Source: Paracoccaceae bacterium (lineage in GTDB: Bacteria > Pseudomonadota > Alphaproteobacteria > Rhodobacterales > Rhodobacteraceae). From it: 42,595 nt of DNA. The notes below the pieces were generated by a model that searched no databases, was not told where the DNA came from, and saw only the letters and a program-made list of their open reading frames with translations. The stretch covers positions 1 through 42,595 of the forward strand of contig JASBSV010000080.1 of NCBI GenBank assembly GCA_030148745.1, read 5' to 3'. The translations under genes were made by a program, and so were the position numbers. Each line of letters starts with the position of its first letter. Position 1 is the stretch's first letter. Of this stretch, positions 35,308 to 42,595 are shown piece by piece.

Positions 35308-35653
35308 GGCGCGACCAGATGAAAATCAGGACGGCAGACAGGACAAGCGCCTGAATCAGCAAGATGGCTGGCCGTAGCCCAAGGATCACGGAAATCAGGA
35401 AAACCGACACGATAGAGACTGTGGCTGCGATTTTTCCGCGCTTTGATACCGCCCCCTTATCGCGCCAGTCGCGCACCATCGGGCCAAAGAGGCTGTGGCC
35501 GATGATCCAGTCGTGAAGCCGGTCGGAAGAACGGGCAAAGCTGAACGCCGCCAGAAGGATCAGGGGCACAGTCGGGACAAGCGGGAGGATGACGCCGGCA
35601 AGGCCAATCGCCAGTGATCCAAGCCCAAGGATGAACCAGAACGCCCGCGTCAT
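35297..35653 (-). CDS. YbaN/DUF454-family inner-membrane protein
   Basis: A 118-residue membrane protein with four hydrophobic segments. The family features are GLGSLAIGLAGVILPLVPTVPLILLAAFSFARSS and SLFGPMVRDWRDKGAVS. Function unknown; E. coli YbaN is the named relative. It overlaps the convergent parB by 11 bp and the upstream hemW by 4 bp, so it is the last gene of the rph-rdgB-hemW unit. Confidence 0.9.
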   Translation of the reverse strand: MTRAFWFILGLGSLAIGLAGVILPLVPTVPLILLAAFSFARSSDRLHDWIIGHSLFGPMVRDWRDKGAVSKRGKIAATVSIVSVFLISVILGLRPAILLIQALVLSAVLIFIWSRPTG

Positions 35654-36798
35654 GCCAGAATCTCGCGCAGAATGGCGTTCAGCAGCGGCCGACCCTTGGG
35701 CGTGACGGTCAGGCGGCCGTCTGAGAGGGCGACAAGGCCCATTTGGCCAAGGTCCGACAGCCTAGGCGCGGCGCCGCTTAGCTTAGAATATCGTTTAATA
35801 TCAATGCCTTCTGAAATTCTAAGGCCCATCATCAGATATTCCACCGCCTGCTCTTCGGGTGTCAGCGCAACGCGCGACTTCTCCCCGCTTCCCGTTTGCT
35901 GAACCTCGGCCAGCCAGGCGGTGGGGGAAAGCGTGGTATCTGTGGCAAACCTTTGATTACCAACGGTAATCCTTCCATGCGCGCCGGGACCAACGCCCAG
36001 ATAATCGCCGCCGCGCCAATAGGTCAGATTATGTAGCGATTCCTGTCCCGCCCGCGCGTGGTTTGAGGTTTCATAGGCCGGAAGGCCCGCAGCATCGCAA
36101 ATTTCCTGCGTGGCAAAGAACATTTCGGCCGCCAGATTCTCATCGGGCAGTCCCGCAAGGCGCCCCGCCGCCAGCCGGTCGCCAAAGGCGGTGCCTTCTT
36201 CGATTGTCAGCTGATAAAGCGAAAGATGCTCGGGCCCCAAGGCAAGGGCCTGTTTCAATTCATCTTGCCAGGATGAAAGGGTCTGATCCTGACGGGCATA
36301 AATCAGATCAAAACTGAAGCGGTCGAAATACTTTCTCGCGATATCAAGCGCCTGAAGGGATTCCGCGACGCTGTGCAGGCGGCCAAGGCGACGCAGATCG
36401 GCGTCATTCAGCGCCTGAAACCCCATCGATATCCGGTTGACCCCGGCCTGCCGGTAGCCATCAAAGCGCCCCGCCTCGACCGATGTCGGGTTCGCTTCGA
36501 GCGTGACTTCCAGAGAGTTGCGCAAACGCCAGTTTTTCCCGACCCGCTCTAGAATGGCGGCAACGACATCGGGCTGCATCAGGCTGGGCGTGCCGCCGCC
36601 GAAAAACACCGAACCAAGAATTCTGTCGCCGGTTTCTGCCGCAAGGCGATCAAGTTCAGACAGATAAGCGGCTTGCCAGTCGGATTGCGAGACAGAGGCG
36701 GAAACATGGCTGTTAAAGTCGCAATAAGGGCATTTGGCCTGACAGAACGGCCAATGAATATAGAGACCAAACCCGCCTATTTTCCAGTTTTCATCCAA
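35650..36798 (-). CDS. hemW: Heme chaperone HemW (radical SAM, CPO-like)
   Basis: A 382-residue radical SAM protein that carries heme, formerly annotated as coproporphyrinogen III oxidase. The cluster motif CQAKCPYC (Cys19, Cys23, Cys26 in CxxxCxxC form) follows [38 protein letters not shown], and [20 protein letters not shown] are family blocks. It lacks the extra N-terminal Cys of true HemN. There is no ATG: TTG 36798, overlapping the rdgB stop by 8 bp, gives the usual start [14 protein letters not shown] codons at 36810 and 36822 would add 4 or 8 residues. Confidence 0.92.
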   Translation of the reverse strand: MDENWKIGGFGLYIHWPFCQAKCPYCDFNSHVSASVSQSDWQAAYLSELDRLAAETGDRILGSVFFGGGTPSLMQPDVVAAILERVGKNWRLRNSLEVTLEANPTSVEAGRFDGYRQAGVNRISMGFQALNDADLRRLGRLHSVAESLQALDIARKYFDRFSFDLIYARQDQTLSSWQDELKQALALGPEHLSLYQLTIEEGTAFGDRLAAGRLAGLPDENLAAEMFFATQEICDAAGLPAYETSNHARAGQESLHNLTYWRGGDYLGVGPGAHGRITVGNQRFATDTTLSPTAWLAEVQQTGSGEKSRVALTPEEQAVEYLMMGLRISEGIDIKRYSKLSGAAPRLSDLGQMGLVALSDGRLTVTPKGRPLLNAILREILA

Positions 36799-37399
36799 AA
36801 CAGGCCGCAACGAATTTTTCAAAGGCCCGCGCCCGGTGGGTCAGCGGGTGCTTTTCCGCAGGCGTCATTTCGCCGAAGGTCCGCGCGTTACCGGCGGGCT
36901 GAAACATCGGATCAAAGCCAAAGCCGTTTTCGCCGCGCGGTGGCCAGACCAATGTGCCTTCGGCCCGGCCCTCGAATATCTGATCGCGCCCGCCGGGATA
37001 GGCCAGGCAAAGGGTGCAGTGAAAAGCGGCGGTTTTCGGTGCCCCGGCCCCCTGATCCGCAACTTTGTTCCAGACTTTGGCCATGGCCATCGCGAAATCG
37101 CGGCCATTTTCGGTTTCCGCCCAATCGGCGGTGTATACGCCCGGCGCGCCGTTCAGGGCATCGACCATGATGCCGCTGTCATCGGACAGCGCCGGCAGGC
37201 CGGTGGCTTTGGCGGCGAAATGCGCTTTGATCCTTGCGTTGCCGGCGAATGTGTCTTCGGTTTCGTCAGGCTCGGCTAATCCTAGATCGCCCGCGCTGAT
37301 CACCGTGACGCCGAAAGGCGCCAGAAGCGCCGAGATTTCAGACTGTTTGCCCTTGTTGTGGGTGGCGATCACCAGTTTTTCAAAGGGCGGGCGCGGCAT
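36791..37399 (-). CDS. rdgB: Non-canonical purine NTP pyrophosphatase RdgB (HAM1/ITPase)
   Basis: A 202-residue house-cleaning enzyme hydrolysing dITP, ITP and XTP. Start [18 protein letters not shown] is the family N-terminus. [24 protein letters not shown] holds the catalytic Asp pair, and [12 protein letters not shown] and HRARAFEKF complete the fold. ATG 37399 lies 1 bp after the rph stop and was chosen over the longer open frame, which runs back into rph. The stop overlaps hemW. Confidence 0.95.
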   Translation of the reverse strand: MPRPPFEKLVIATHNKGKQSEISALLAPFGVTVISAGDLGLAEPDETEDTFAGNARIKAHFAAKATGLPALSDDSGIMVDALNGAPGVYTADWAETENGRDFAMAMAKVWNKVADQGAGAPKTAAFHCTLCLAYPGGRDQIFEGRAEGTLVWPPRGENGFGFDPMFQPAGNARTFGEMTPAEKHPLTHRARAFEKFVAACFG

Positions 37400-37400
37400 G

Positions 37401-38111
37401 TCATGCAACCGCCGCGTTTTGCGCGGCCACCAGTTGACCAACGCCGGTTTCGGCAAGGCCCAAAAGCTCATCCATCTGGGCGCGGGTAAATGTCGAACCT
37501 TCGGCGGACATCTGAACCTCGATCAGGCGCAAATCATCGGTCAGAACGAAATTGCCATCAACACCAGCCTCGGAATCCTCGGGGTAGTCGAGGTCAAGTA
37601 CCGGCTGGCCTGCATATATCCCGCAGCTGACGGCGGCGACATTGTTGATCAGCGGGTCGCTGACCACATCTCCGGCCTTGAGCAATTTGTTGACCGCCAG
37701 CCTGAGCGCGACCCAGCCGCCGGTGATCGACGCGCAGCGGGTGCCGCCATCGGCCTGAATGACATCACAATCGACGGTTATCTGACGCTCGCCAAGGGCC
37801 ACGCGGTCGATCCCGGCGCGCAGGCTGCGCCCGATCAGGCGCTGAATTTCCTGGGTGCGGCCCGATTGGCCATTTTTGGCCTCGCGCCGCATCCGGGTAT
37901 GGGTCGCCCGCGGCAGCATCCCGTATTCCGCTGTGACCCAGCCAAGGCCCGAGTTTTTCAGAAAGGGCGGCACACGTTCGTCAATCGATGCGGTGCAAAG
38001 AACATGGGTGTCGCCGCATTTGATCAGGCATGACCCCTCGGCATGGCGGGTAACGCCGACTTCGATTGAAATTGGGCGCATTTCGCTTAGATTTCGACCA
38101 GAGGGGCGCAT
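37401..38111 (-). CDS. rph: Ribonuclease PH
   Basis: A 236-residue phosphorolytic 3'-5' exoribonuclease that trims tRNA 3' ends. The start [19 protein letters not shown] matches the family exactly, with AGGAG seven bases before ATG 38111. Other landmarks: [74 protein letters not shown] and the phosphate-binding Arg region. It heads the rph-rdgB-hemW-ybaN operon and is divergent from hrcA across 111 bp. Confidence 0.96.
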   Translation of the reverse strand: MRPSGRNLSEMRPISIEVGVTRHAEGSCLIKCGDTHVLCTASIDERVPPFLKNSGLGWVTAEYGMLPRATHTRMRREAKNGQSGRTQEIQRLIGRSLRAGIDRVALGERQITVDCDVIQADGGTRCASITGGWVALRLAVNKLLKAGDVVSDPLINNVAAVSCGIYAGQPVLDLDYPEDSEAGVDGNFVLTDDLRLIEVQMSAEGSTFTRAQMDELLGLAETGVGQLVAAQNAAVA

Positions 38112-38170
38112 GGGATCTCCTTTTGTTGCGCTGCCAGATACGCCAGTGACGCAAGCCAAGGCAACCCCGA

Positions 38171-38198
38171 TTGACGCCGCCGCAGTAAACCCTTTAAT
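38171..38198 (+). promoter_or_regulatory. Candidate sigma70-type promoter for hrcA-grpE
   Basis: TTGACG, a 16-bp spacer and TTTAAT lie 25 bp before hrcA. No CIRCE element (GCACTC/GAGTGC arms) is visible here, so hrcA does not appear to be autoregulated at this promoter. Confidence 0.45.
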
Positions 38199-38222
38199 GA
38201 ATTGGCTCCTCAGGACCACGCA

Positions 38223-39293
38223 ATGAACGACAGGCCCTCAGATCTGAATGAACTCAATGACCGGTCGCGCGAGGTTTTTCGCCGGGTCGTCGAAGGCTAT
38301 CTGAACGATGGTGAGCCGGTGGGATCGCGCACGCTAAGCCGGTCGATGAGCGAAAAAATCTCTGCCGCGACAATCCGAAATGTCATGCAAGACCTTGAGT
38401 TTATGGGCCTGTTGGGGAGCCCGCACGTTTCGGCCGGGCGCATCCCGACGCAGCAGGGCCTGCGGATGTTTGTTGACGGCCTTCTTGAGGTGCGCGCGCT
38501 TGGCGACGATGACCGTGAAAAGATCGATGCAACGCTTGGCACGAACGAGCGGGATGTCGCCACCATGCTTGACCGTGTCGGCTCGGCTTTGTCGGGGCTG
38601 ACGCAGGGGGCCAGCCTTGTTCTTGCGCCCAAACATGAGGCCGCGATCCGGCATATCGAATTTGTGAGCCTCGCGCCCGACCGGGCCCTTGTGGTTCTGG
38701 TGTTTTCCGACGGCACGGTTGAAAACCGCGTCTTCACCCCGCCGCCCGGCCAAACCCCGTCCTCGATGCGCGAGGCGGCCAATTTCGTTAATGCGCTGGC
38801 CGAAGGGAAAACCGTTTCCGAAATGCGCGCGACGATGGGAGCGGAAATTCGCAAGCGTCGCCAAGAGATTGACAGTCTGGCGCGGTCGCTGGTGGAAAAC
38901 GGTCTGGCGGTCTGGGAGAATGAGGGCGAGCGGATCGAGCGGCTTATCGTGCGCGGCCGGTCGAACCTTTTGGATAACGCGACGGGCGCCGAGGATCTTG
39001 ACCGTATCCGCACGCTGTTTGACGATCTTGAGCGCAAGCGCGACATCGCCGAATTTCTGGAACTGACCGACGAAGGCGAAGGTGTGCGCATTTTTATCGG
39101 ATCAGAAAACAAACTCTTTTCGCTTTCGGGTTCCTCTTTGGTGGTCTCTCCCTATATGAACGCAGATCAGCGAATCGTCGGAGCGGTGGGGGTCATTGGG
39201 CCTACGCGGCTGAATTACGGGCGGATCGTTCCGATCGTAGACTACACCGCCCAACTTGTGGGCAAACTGATTTCGGATCAGGGCAAAGGTTAA
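38223..39293 (+). CDS. hrcA: Heat-inducible transcription repressor HrcA
   Basis: A 356-residue repressor that binds CIRCE elements at groESL-type promoters. N-terminal winged helix: [45 protein letters not shown] and the [18 protein letters not shown] block are diagnostic. The C-terminal GAF-like part ends [45 protein letters not shown] 38223 follows AGGACC. grpE follows after 2 bp, so repressor and nucleotide exchange factor are co-expressed. Confidence 0.97.
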   Translation: MNDRPSDLNELNDRSREVFRRVVEGYLNDGEPVGSRTLSRSMSEKISAATIRNVMQDLEFMGLLGSPHVSAGRIPTQQGLRMFVDGLLEVRALGDDDREKIDATLGTNERDVATMLDRVGSALSGLTQGASLVLAPKHEAAIRHIEFVSLAPDRALVVLVFSDGTVENRVFTPPPGQTPSSMREAANFVNALAEGKTVSEMRATMGAEIRKRRQEIDSLARSLVENGLAVWENEGERIERLIVRGRSNLLDNATGAEDLDRIRTLFDDLERKRDIAEFLELTDEGEGVRIFIGSENKLFSLSGSSLVVSPYMNADQRIVGAVGVIGPTRLNYGRIVPIVDYTAQLVGKLISDQGKG

Positions 39294-39295
39294 AG

Positions 39296-39853
39296 ATGGC
39301 AGACGTAAAGAAAGACGAATTTTTGGATGATGTTGAAGCCGCCGAAGGCTTTGAAGAAGAGGGTCTGGAGCTTGACATCGAGCCCGATGAGCTTGAGGCG
39401 CTGAAGGCCGAGCGTGACGAATTGCGCGACCGGTTCATGCGCGCGCTTGCCGACGCTGAAAACGCCCGAAAACGCAGCGAGCGTGACCGCCGCGAGGCGG
39501 AAAACTATGGCGGGTCAAAGCTGGCTCGTGACATGCTGCCGGTGTACGACAACCTGGCCCGCGCGCTTGACGTGATTGCCGAAGATCCCGCCGGTTCGAC
39601 CGCGGCGATCGCCGAGGGGATCGAGCTGACCATGAAAGAGCTGTTGAGGGTCTTTGGTAAACACGGGATCGAGCCTATTGCACCGCAAATTGGCGATCGT
39701 TTTGATCCGCAGGTTCACGAGGCCATGTTCGAAGCGCCGCTGCCTGAAACCAAGGCAGGCGACATCATTCAGGTTTCGGCGGTCGGGTTCATGCTGCACG
39801 ACCGGCTGCTGCGGCCAGCCAGGGTTGGCGTGTCCTCTAACCCCGGTGCTTAA
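39296..39853 (+). CDS. grpE: Nucleotide exchange factor GrpE
   Basis: A 185-residue cofactor that drives ADP release from DnaK. An acidic N-terminal stretch (residues ~1-45), the long coiled-coil (LEALKAERDELRDRFMRALADAENARKRSERDRREAENY) and the beta-domain (FGKHGIEPIAPQIGDRFDPQVHEAMFEAPLPE) ending GFMLHDRLLRPARVGVS are all canonical. Its stop overlaps the convergent mutS stop by 4 bp. dnaK is not in the window. Confidence 0.97.
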   Translation: MADVKKDEFLDDVEAAEGFEEEGLELDIEPDELEALKAERDELRDRFMRALADAENARKRSERDRREAENYGGSKLARDMLPVYDNLARALDVIAEDPAGSTAAIAEGIELTMKELLRVFGKHGIEPIAPQIGDRFDPQVHEAMFEAPLPETKAGDIIQVSAVGFMLHDRLLRPARVGVSSNPGA

Positions 39854-42486
39854 TCGTCTGTCAGGCGCTTGAGCTCGTAAATCAGGTCAAGCGCCTCTTT
39901 GGCGGTCAACTCATCAGGATGAATGGCGCCCAGCCGGTCTTCCACCGCCGAGCTGGTGGATTTGGGCGCCGGCGCCGGGGAGGCGGAAAACAGCGGAAGA
40001 TCGTCGATCAGCGCCTTTTGATGTGTGCTGCCTTCGCGCTCACCTTTTTCCAGCGCTTCAAGAACGATCCGGGCGCGGCTGACCACGGCTTCGGGCAGGC
40101 CGGCAAGTTTGGCAACCTGCACGCCATATGACCGATCTGCCGCGCCTTTGCGCACCTCATGCAGAAAAATGACCTCACCATCCCATTCCTTGACGGCAAC
40201 TGTGGCATTCTCGGCACTGTCCAGCTTGGCGGTGAGGGCGGTAAGCTCATGATAATGCGTTGCAAAAAGCGCGCGACAGCGGTTTTCCTCGTGCAGATGC
40301 TCAAGGGTGGCCCAGGCGATGGAGAGCCCGTCATAGGTTGAGGTGCCGCGCCCGATCTCGTCAAGGATGACCAGCGCGTGATCGTCGGCCTGATTGAGGA
40401 TCGCGGCGGTTTCGACCATCTCAACCATAAAGGTGGACCGTCCCCGCGCCAGATCGTCCGAGGCACCAACCCGCGAGAAAAGCTGTGAAACAAGGCCGAT
40501 ATGTGCCGATTTCGCCGGCACATAGGCGCCGGACTGGGCCAGAAGGGCGATCAGGGCGTTCTGGCGCAAAAAGGTCGATTTACCGGCCATGTTCGGGCCG
40601 GTCAAAAGCCAGATCCGATCCTCGCTCAAGGTGCAGTCATTGGCGATAAAGACGGTGCCGCCCTGTCGCCCAAGCGCCTGTTCGACGACCGGGTGGCGCC
40701 CGCCCGTCACCTCGAACGCGCGGCTTTCATCAAGCACGGGCCGGCACCAGTTTTCGCCCCGCGCCAGATCGGCCAGAGCGGTCGAAACATCAATCTCGGA
40801 CAGGGCCGCGGCAGCCTCCCCGATCCGGGCGGATTGTTCCAGAACAGAGGATTTCAGGCTGGAATAGAGCCGCTTTTCGATTTCCAGAGCGTGATTTCCG
40901 GCATTCAGGATCCGGGTTTCCATCTCGGACAGGGGCAGGGTGGTGAACCGCACCGCATTGGCGGTCGTCTGGCGGTGAATGAAGGTTTCCGACAAGGGCG
41001 GCGACAGCATCTTTTCCGCGTGGGTCGCGGTGGTTTCGATGAAATAGCCCAGAACATTGTTGTGCTTGATTTTAAGCGAGGCGATGCCGGTCTGCCCGGC
41101 ATATTCGGCCTGCATTCCGGCGATGACCGACCGGCCCTGATCGCGCAGCGTCCGGGCCTCATCAAGCTCACCGTCATAGCCTTTGGCAATAAAGCCGCCG
41201 TCGCGCGTCAAAAGCGGGGGGTCCTCAAGCAAGGCATCGGTCAGAAGCGTCACAAGGTCCTGATGCCCGTCCAGCGCCTTTGCCGCCCCGGCCAGCAGCG
41301 CAGGCAGGTCCGTCTGCGGCATTCGCGCGGCGATCTGACCGGCCTGTTTCAGCCCGTCGCGGATAACGGCAAGATCGCGGGGACCGGCCCGGTCGAGCGA
41401 CAGGCGCGACAGGGCGCGGTCCATATCCAGGGTTTGGCGCAGCGCAGCGCGCAGATCATCGGCCGTTTTTGCCTGATCCACCGCAAATTGCACCGCATCC
41501 AGCCGTTCGTTGATCTGCTTCAGATCACGCGAGGGGCTGGAAAGGCGCCGTTCAAGCAAACGCCCGCCGCCGGCGGTGACGGTTCTGTCGATCGCCGCCA
41601 GAAGCGACCCCTCGCGCCCGCCGGACAGACCTTGCGTTAGCTCAAGGTTGCGGCGTGTCGCGGCATCGATCTGCATTGCGCGCCCGGTACTTTCCTTATG
41701 CGGCGGGCGCAGGCGCGGAAGCTGACCTTTCTGCGTGATCTCAAGATAGGACAATATCGCGCCCATCGCCGCGATCTCGGCCTTGTCGAACTGGCCATAG
41801 GCTTCAAGCGATCCGACGCGGTAAAAATTCGTCAGACGATCCAGCGCCGTCGCGCTGTCAAAGGCCGAAGCCGCCAGAGGTGTCAGCGCGCTGGCAGAAT
41901 CAGAGACTAAATCAGCCAAATCCGCCTCGAGCCGCGCCGAGACGATCAATTCGCTTGGGGCAAGCCGCGCCAGTTCGGGGCCAAGGCGCATCCGCGAGGT
42001 GGGGATGACCCGAAACTCTCCGGTTGAAATATCAACCCAGGCCAGGGCGGCGGCATCGCGTACCTCGCTAAAGGCCGCAAGATAGTTGTTGCGCCGCGGC
42101 TCAAGCAGGCTGTCTTCGGTCAGGGTGCCGGGGGTGACAAGGCGGACAACCCCGCGCTTGACCACGGATTTGGAGCCGCGCTTTTTGGCCTCGGCGGGCG
42201 CCTCAAGCTGTTCGCAGACCGCCACCCGGAACCCTTTGCGGATCAACGTCAGAAAATAGCTTTCGGCGGCATGGACCGGAACGCCGCACATCGGGATATC
42301 CTGCCCCAGATGCTTGCCGCGTTTGGTAAGCGCGATATCCAGAGCCGCCGCGGCAGCGACCGCGTCATCGAAAAACATCTCGTAAAAATCGCCCATCCGA
42401 TAGAACAAAAGCGCATCTTTATGCGCTTCCTTGATCTCAAGGTATTGGGCCATCATTGGCGTTACGGAAGCATTGGCGACAGTCAC
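39850..42486 (-). CDS. mutS: DNA mismatch repair protein MutS
   Basis: An 878-residue mismatch sensor ATPase. Mismatch-reading Phe34-Tyr-Glu36 in MGDFYEMFFDD, connector and lever domains, Walker A LTGPNMAGKSTFLRQNA (~625-641), and Walker B VILDEIGRGTSTYDGLSIAW (~702-721). The C-terminal segment after ~800 includes the LIYELKRLTDD tetramer tail. The start is taken as GTG 42486, because AAGGGG lies 6 bases upstream and the family similarity begins MTVANASVTPMMAQYLEIK. An ATG at 42531 would add 15 non-conserved residues. Confidence 0.96.
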   Translation of the reverse strand: MTVANASVTPMMAQYLEIKEAHKDALLFYRMGDFYEMFFDDAVAAAAALDIALTKRGKHLGQDIPMCGVPVHAAESYFLTLIRKGFRVAVCEQLEAPAEAKKRGSKSVVKRGVVRLVTPGTLTEDSLLEPRRNNYLAAFSEVRDAAALAWVDISTGEFRVIPTSRMRLGPELARLAPSELIVSARLEADLADLVSDSASALTPLAASAFDSATALDRLTNFYRVGSLEAYGQFDKAEIAAMGAILSYLEITQKGQLPRLRPPHKESTGRAMQIDAATRRNLELTQGLSGGREGSLLAAIDRTVTAGGGRLLERRLSSPSRDLKQINERLDAVQFAVDQAKTADDLRAALRQTLDMDRALSRLSLDRAGPRDLAVIRDGLKQAGQIAARMPQTDLPALLAGAAKALDGHQDLVTLLTDALLEDPPLLTRDGGFIAKGYDGELDEARTLRDQGRSVIAGMQAEYAGQTGIASLKIKHNNVLGYFIETTATHAEKMLSPPLSETFIHRQTTANAVRFTTLPLSEMETRILNAGNHALEIEKRLYSSLKSSVLEQSARIGEAAAALSEIDVSTALADLARGENWCRPVLDESRAFEVTGGRHPVVEQALGRQGGTVFIANDCTLSEDRIWLLTGPNMAGKSTFLRQNALIALLAQSGAYVPAKSAHIGLVSQLFSRVGASDDLARGRSTFMVEMVETAAILNQADDHALVILDEIGRGTSTYDGLSIAWATLEHLHEENRCRALFATHYHELTALTAKLDSAENATVAVKEWDGEVIFLHEVRKGAADRSYGVQVAKLAGLPEAVVSRARIVLEALEKGEREGSTHQKALIDDLPLFSASPAPAPKSTSSAVEDRLGAIHPDELTAKEALDLIYELKRLTDD

Positions 42487-42590
42487 GGAAAACCCCTTTC
42501 CGGCACCATACAAAGCCCCGCGCGGGTGCAAAAGACGATTGTTGTTAGGGTAGGAGACTAAAGTTAAGACTGGGGATCAGACAAAGGAAT

Positions 42591-42595
42591 ATGCC
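42591..42595 (+). CDS. Start of a divergent gene cut by the window edge
   Basis: ATGCC at the very end, preceded by AAAGGA at the right distance, reads as the start of a plus-strand gene. In related genomes the gene divergent from mutS is often an NADP-dependent malic enzyme, but two bases of coding sequence after ATG cannot confirm this. Confidence 0.3.

Noticed and set aside
38112-38222. N-terminal extension of RNase PH resembling a signal peptide
   Set aside because: The open frame upstream of 38111 is the intergenic promoter region; RNase PH is cytosolic and its family start MRPSGR has a good ribosome site.
38112-38222. CIRCE element before hrcA
   Set aside because: Neither arm (GCACTC or GAGTGC) is present in the rph-hrcA gap.
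40501-41640. 379-codon plus-strand open frame inside mutS
   Set aside because: Shadow of mutS; atypical amino acid composition and no ribosome site.
1-42595. CRISPR array, insertion sequence or rRNA operon
   Set aside because: No regularly spaced repeats, transposase-like protein or rRNA-like stretch was seen anywhere in the window.

Overview
The window is chromosomal DNA from a member of the Rhodobacteraceae (Roseobacter/Rhodobacter-type Alphaproteobacteria). The evidence is high G+C, dense operons with 1 to 8 bp start/stop overlaps, the RegB/RegA redox pair, alphaproteobacterial AddAB, a TTAA-N7-TTAAC CtrA box, and the block maf-aroE-coaE-dnaQ / secB-fxsA / Tim44-mltA-smr beside a DnaA-box-rich gap and rho-mnmE-mnmG-rsmG-parA-parB. 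No tools were run. Identities rest on reading translated motifs, lengths and gene order.

Layout. 1-2.4 kb: 5' part of ahcY (minus), an HD-domain hydrolase and a GNAT acetyltransferase. 2.4-3.8 kb: a lower-G+C single-gene insert coding for an orphan protein with a HEPN-type RNxxxxH motif. 3.8-7.6 kb: regA and regB divergently transcribed, then a triple-PAS membrane protein without a kinase domain, with a CtrA box in its leader. 7.7-16.1 kb: an overlapping operon tsaE-amgK-murU-addB-addA (tRNA modification, cell-wall sugar recycling, double-strand break repair). 16.1-19.0 kb: trxA with a terminator, then hslV and hslU. These two are separated by about 540 bp holding a small ribbon-helix-helix-like gene and an unusual tRNA-like gene with its own terminator. 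19.0-21.4 kb: lipoprotein hydrolase and MFS transporter.

21.4-27.5 kb: envelope, secretion, replication and cofactor genes (smr, mltA, Tim44-like, fxsA, secB, dnaQ, coaE, aroE, maf). 27.5-27.9 kb: a gene-free, partly AT-rich gap with two perfect and two one-mismatch DnaA boxes, which is the likely chromosomal oriC. 27.9-35.3 kb: hemJ, rho, mnmE, mnmG, rsmG, parA, parB. Two perfect 16-bp parS sites lie at the 5' ends of mnmG and rsmG, so origin, centromere and partition genes all sit within 8 kb. 35.3-42.6 kb: ybaN-like, hemW, rdgB and rph (minus), hrcA-grpE (plus), mutS (minus), and the first bases of a divergent gene at the right edge.

Most of the window is conserved core chromosome around the origin. 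The least ordinary parts are the HEPN-like orphan at 2.6-3.7 kb, the tRNA/RHH insert that splits hslVU, the CtrA-box/PAS-protein pair, and the parS site that overlaps the translation start of mnmG.
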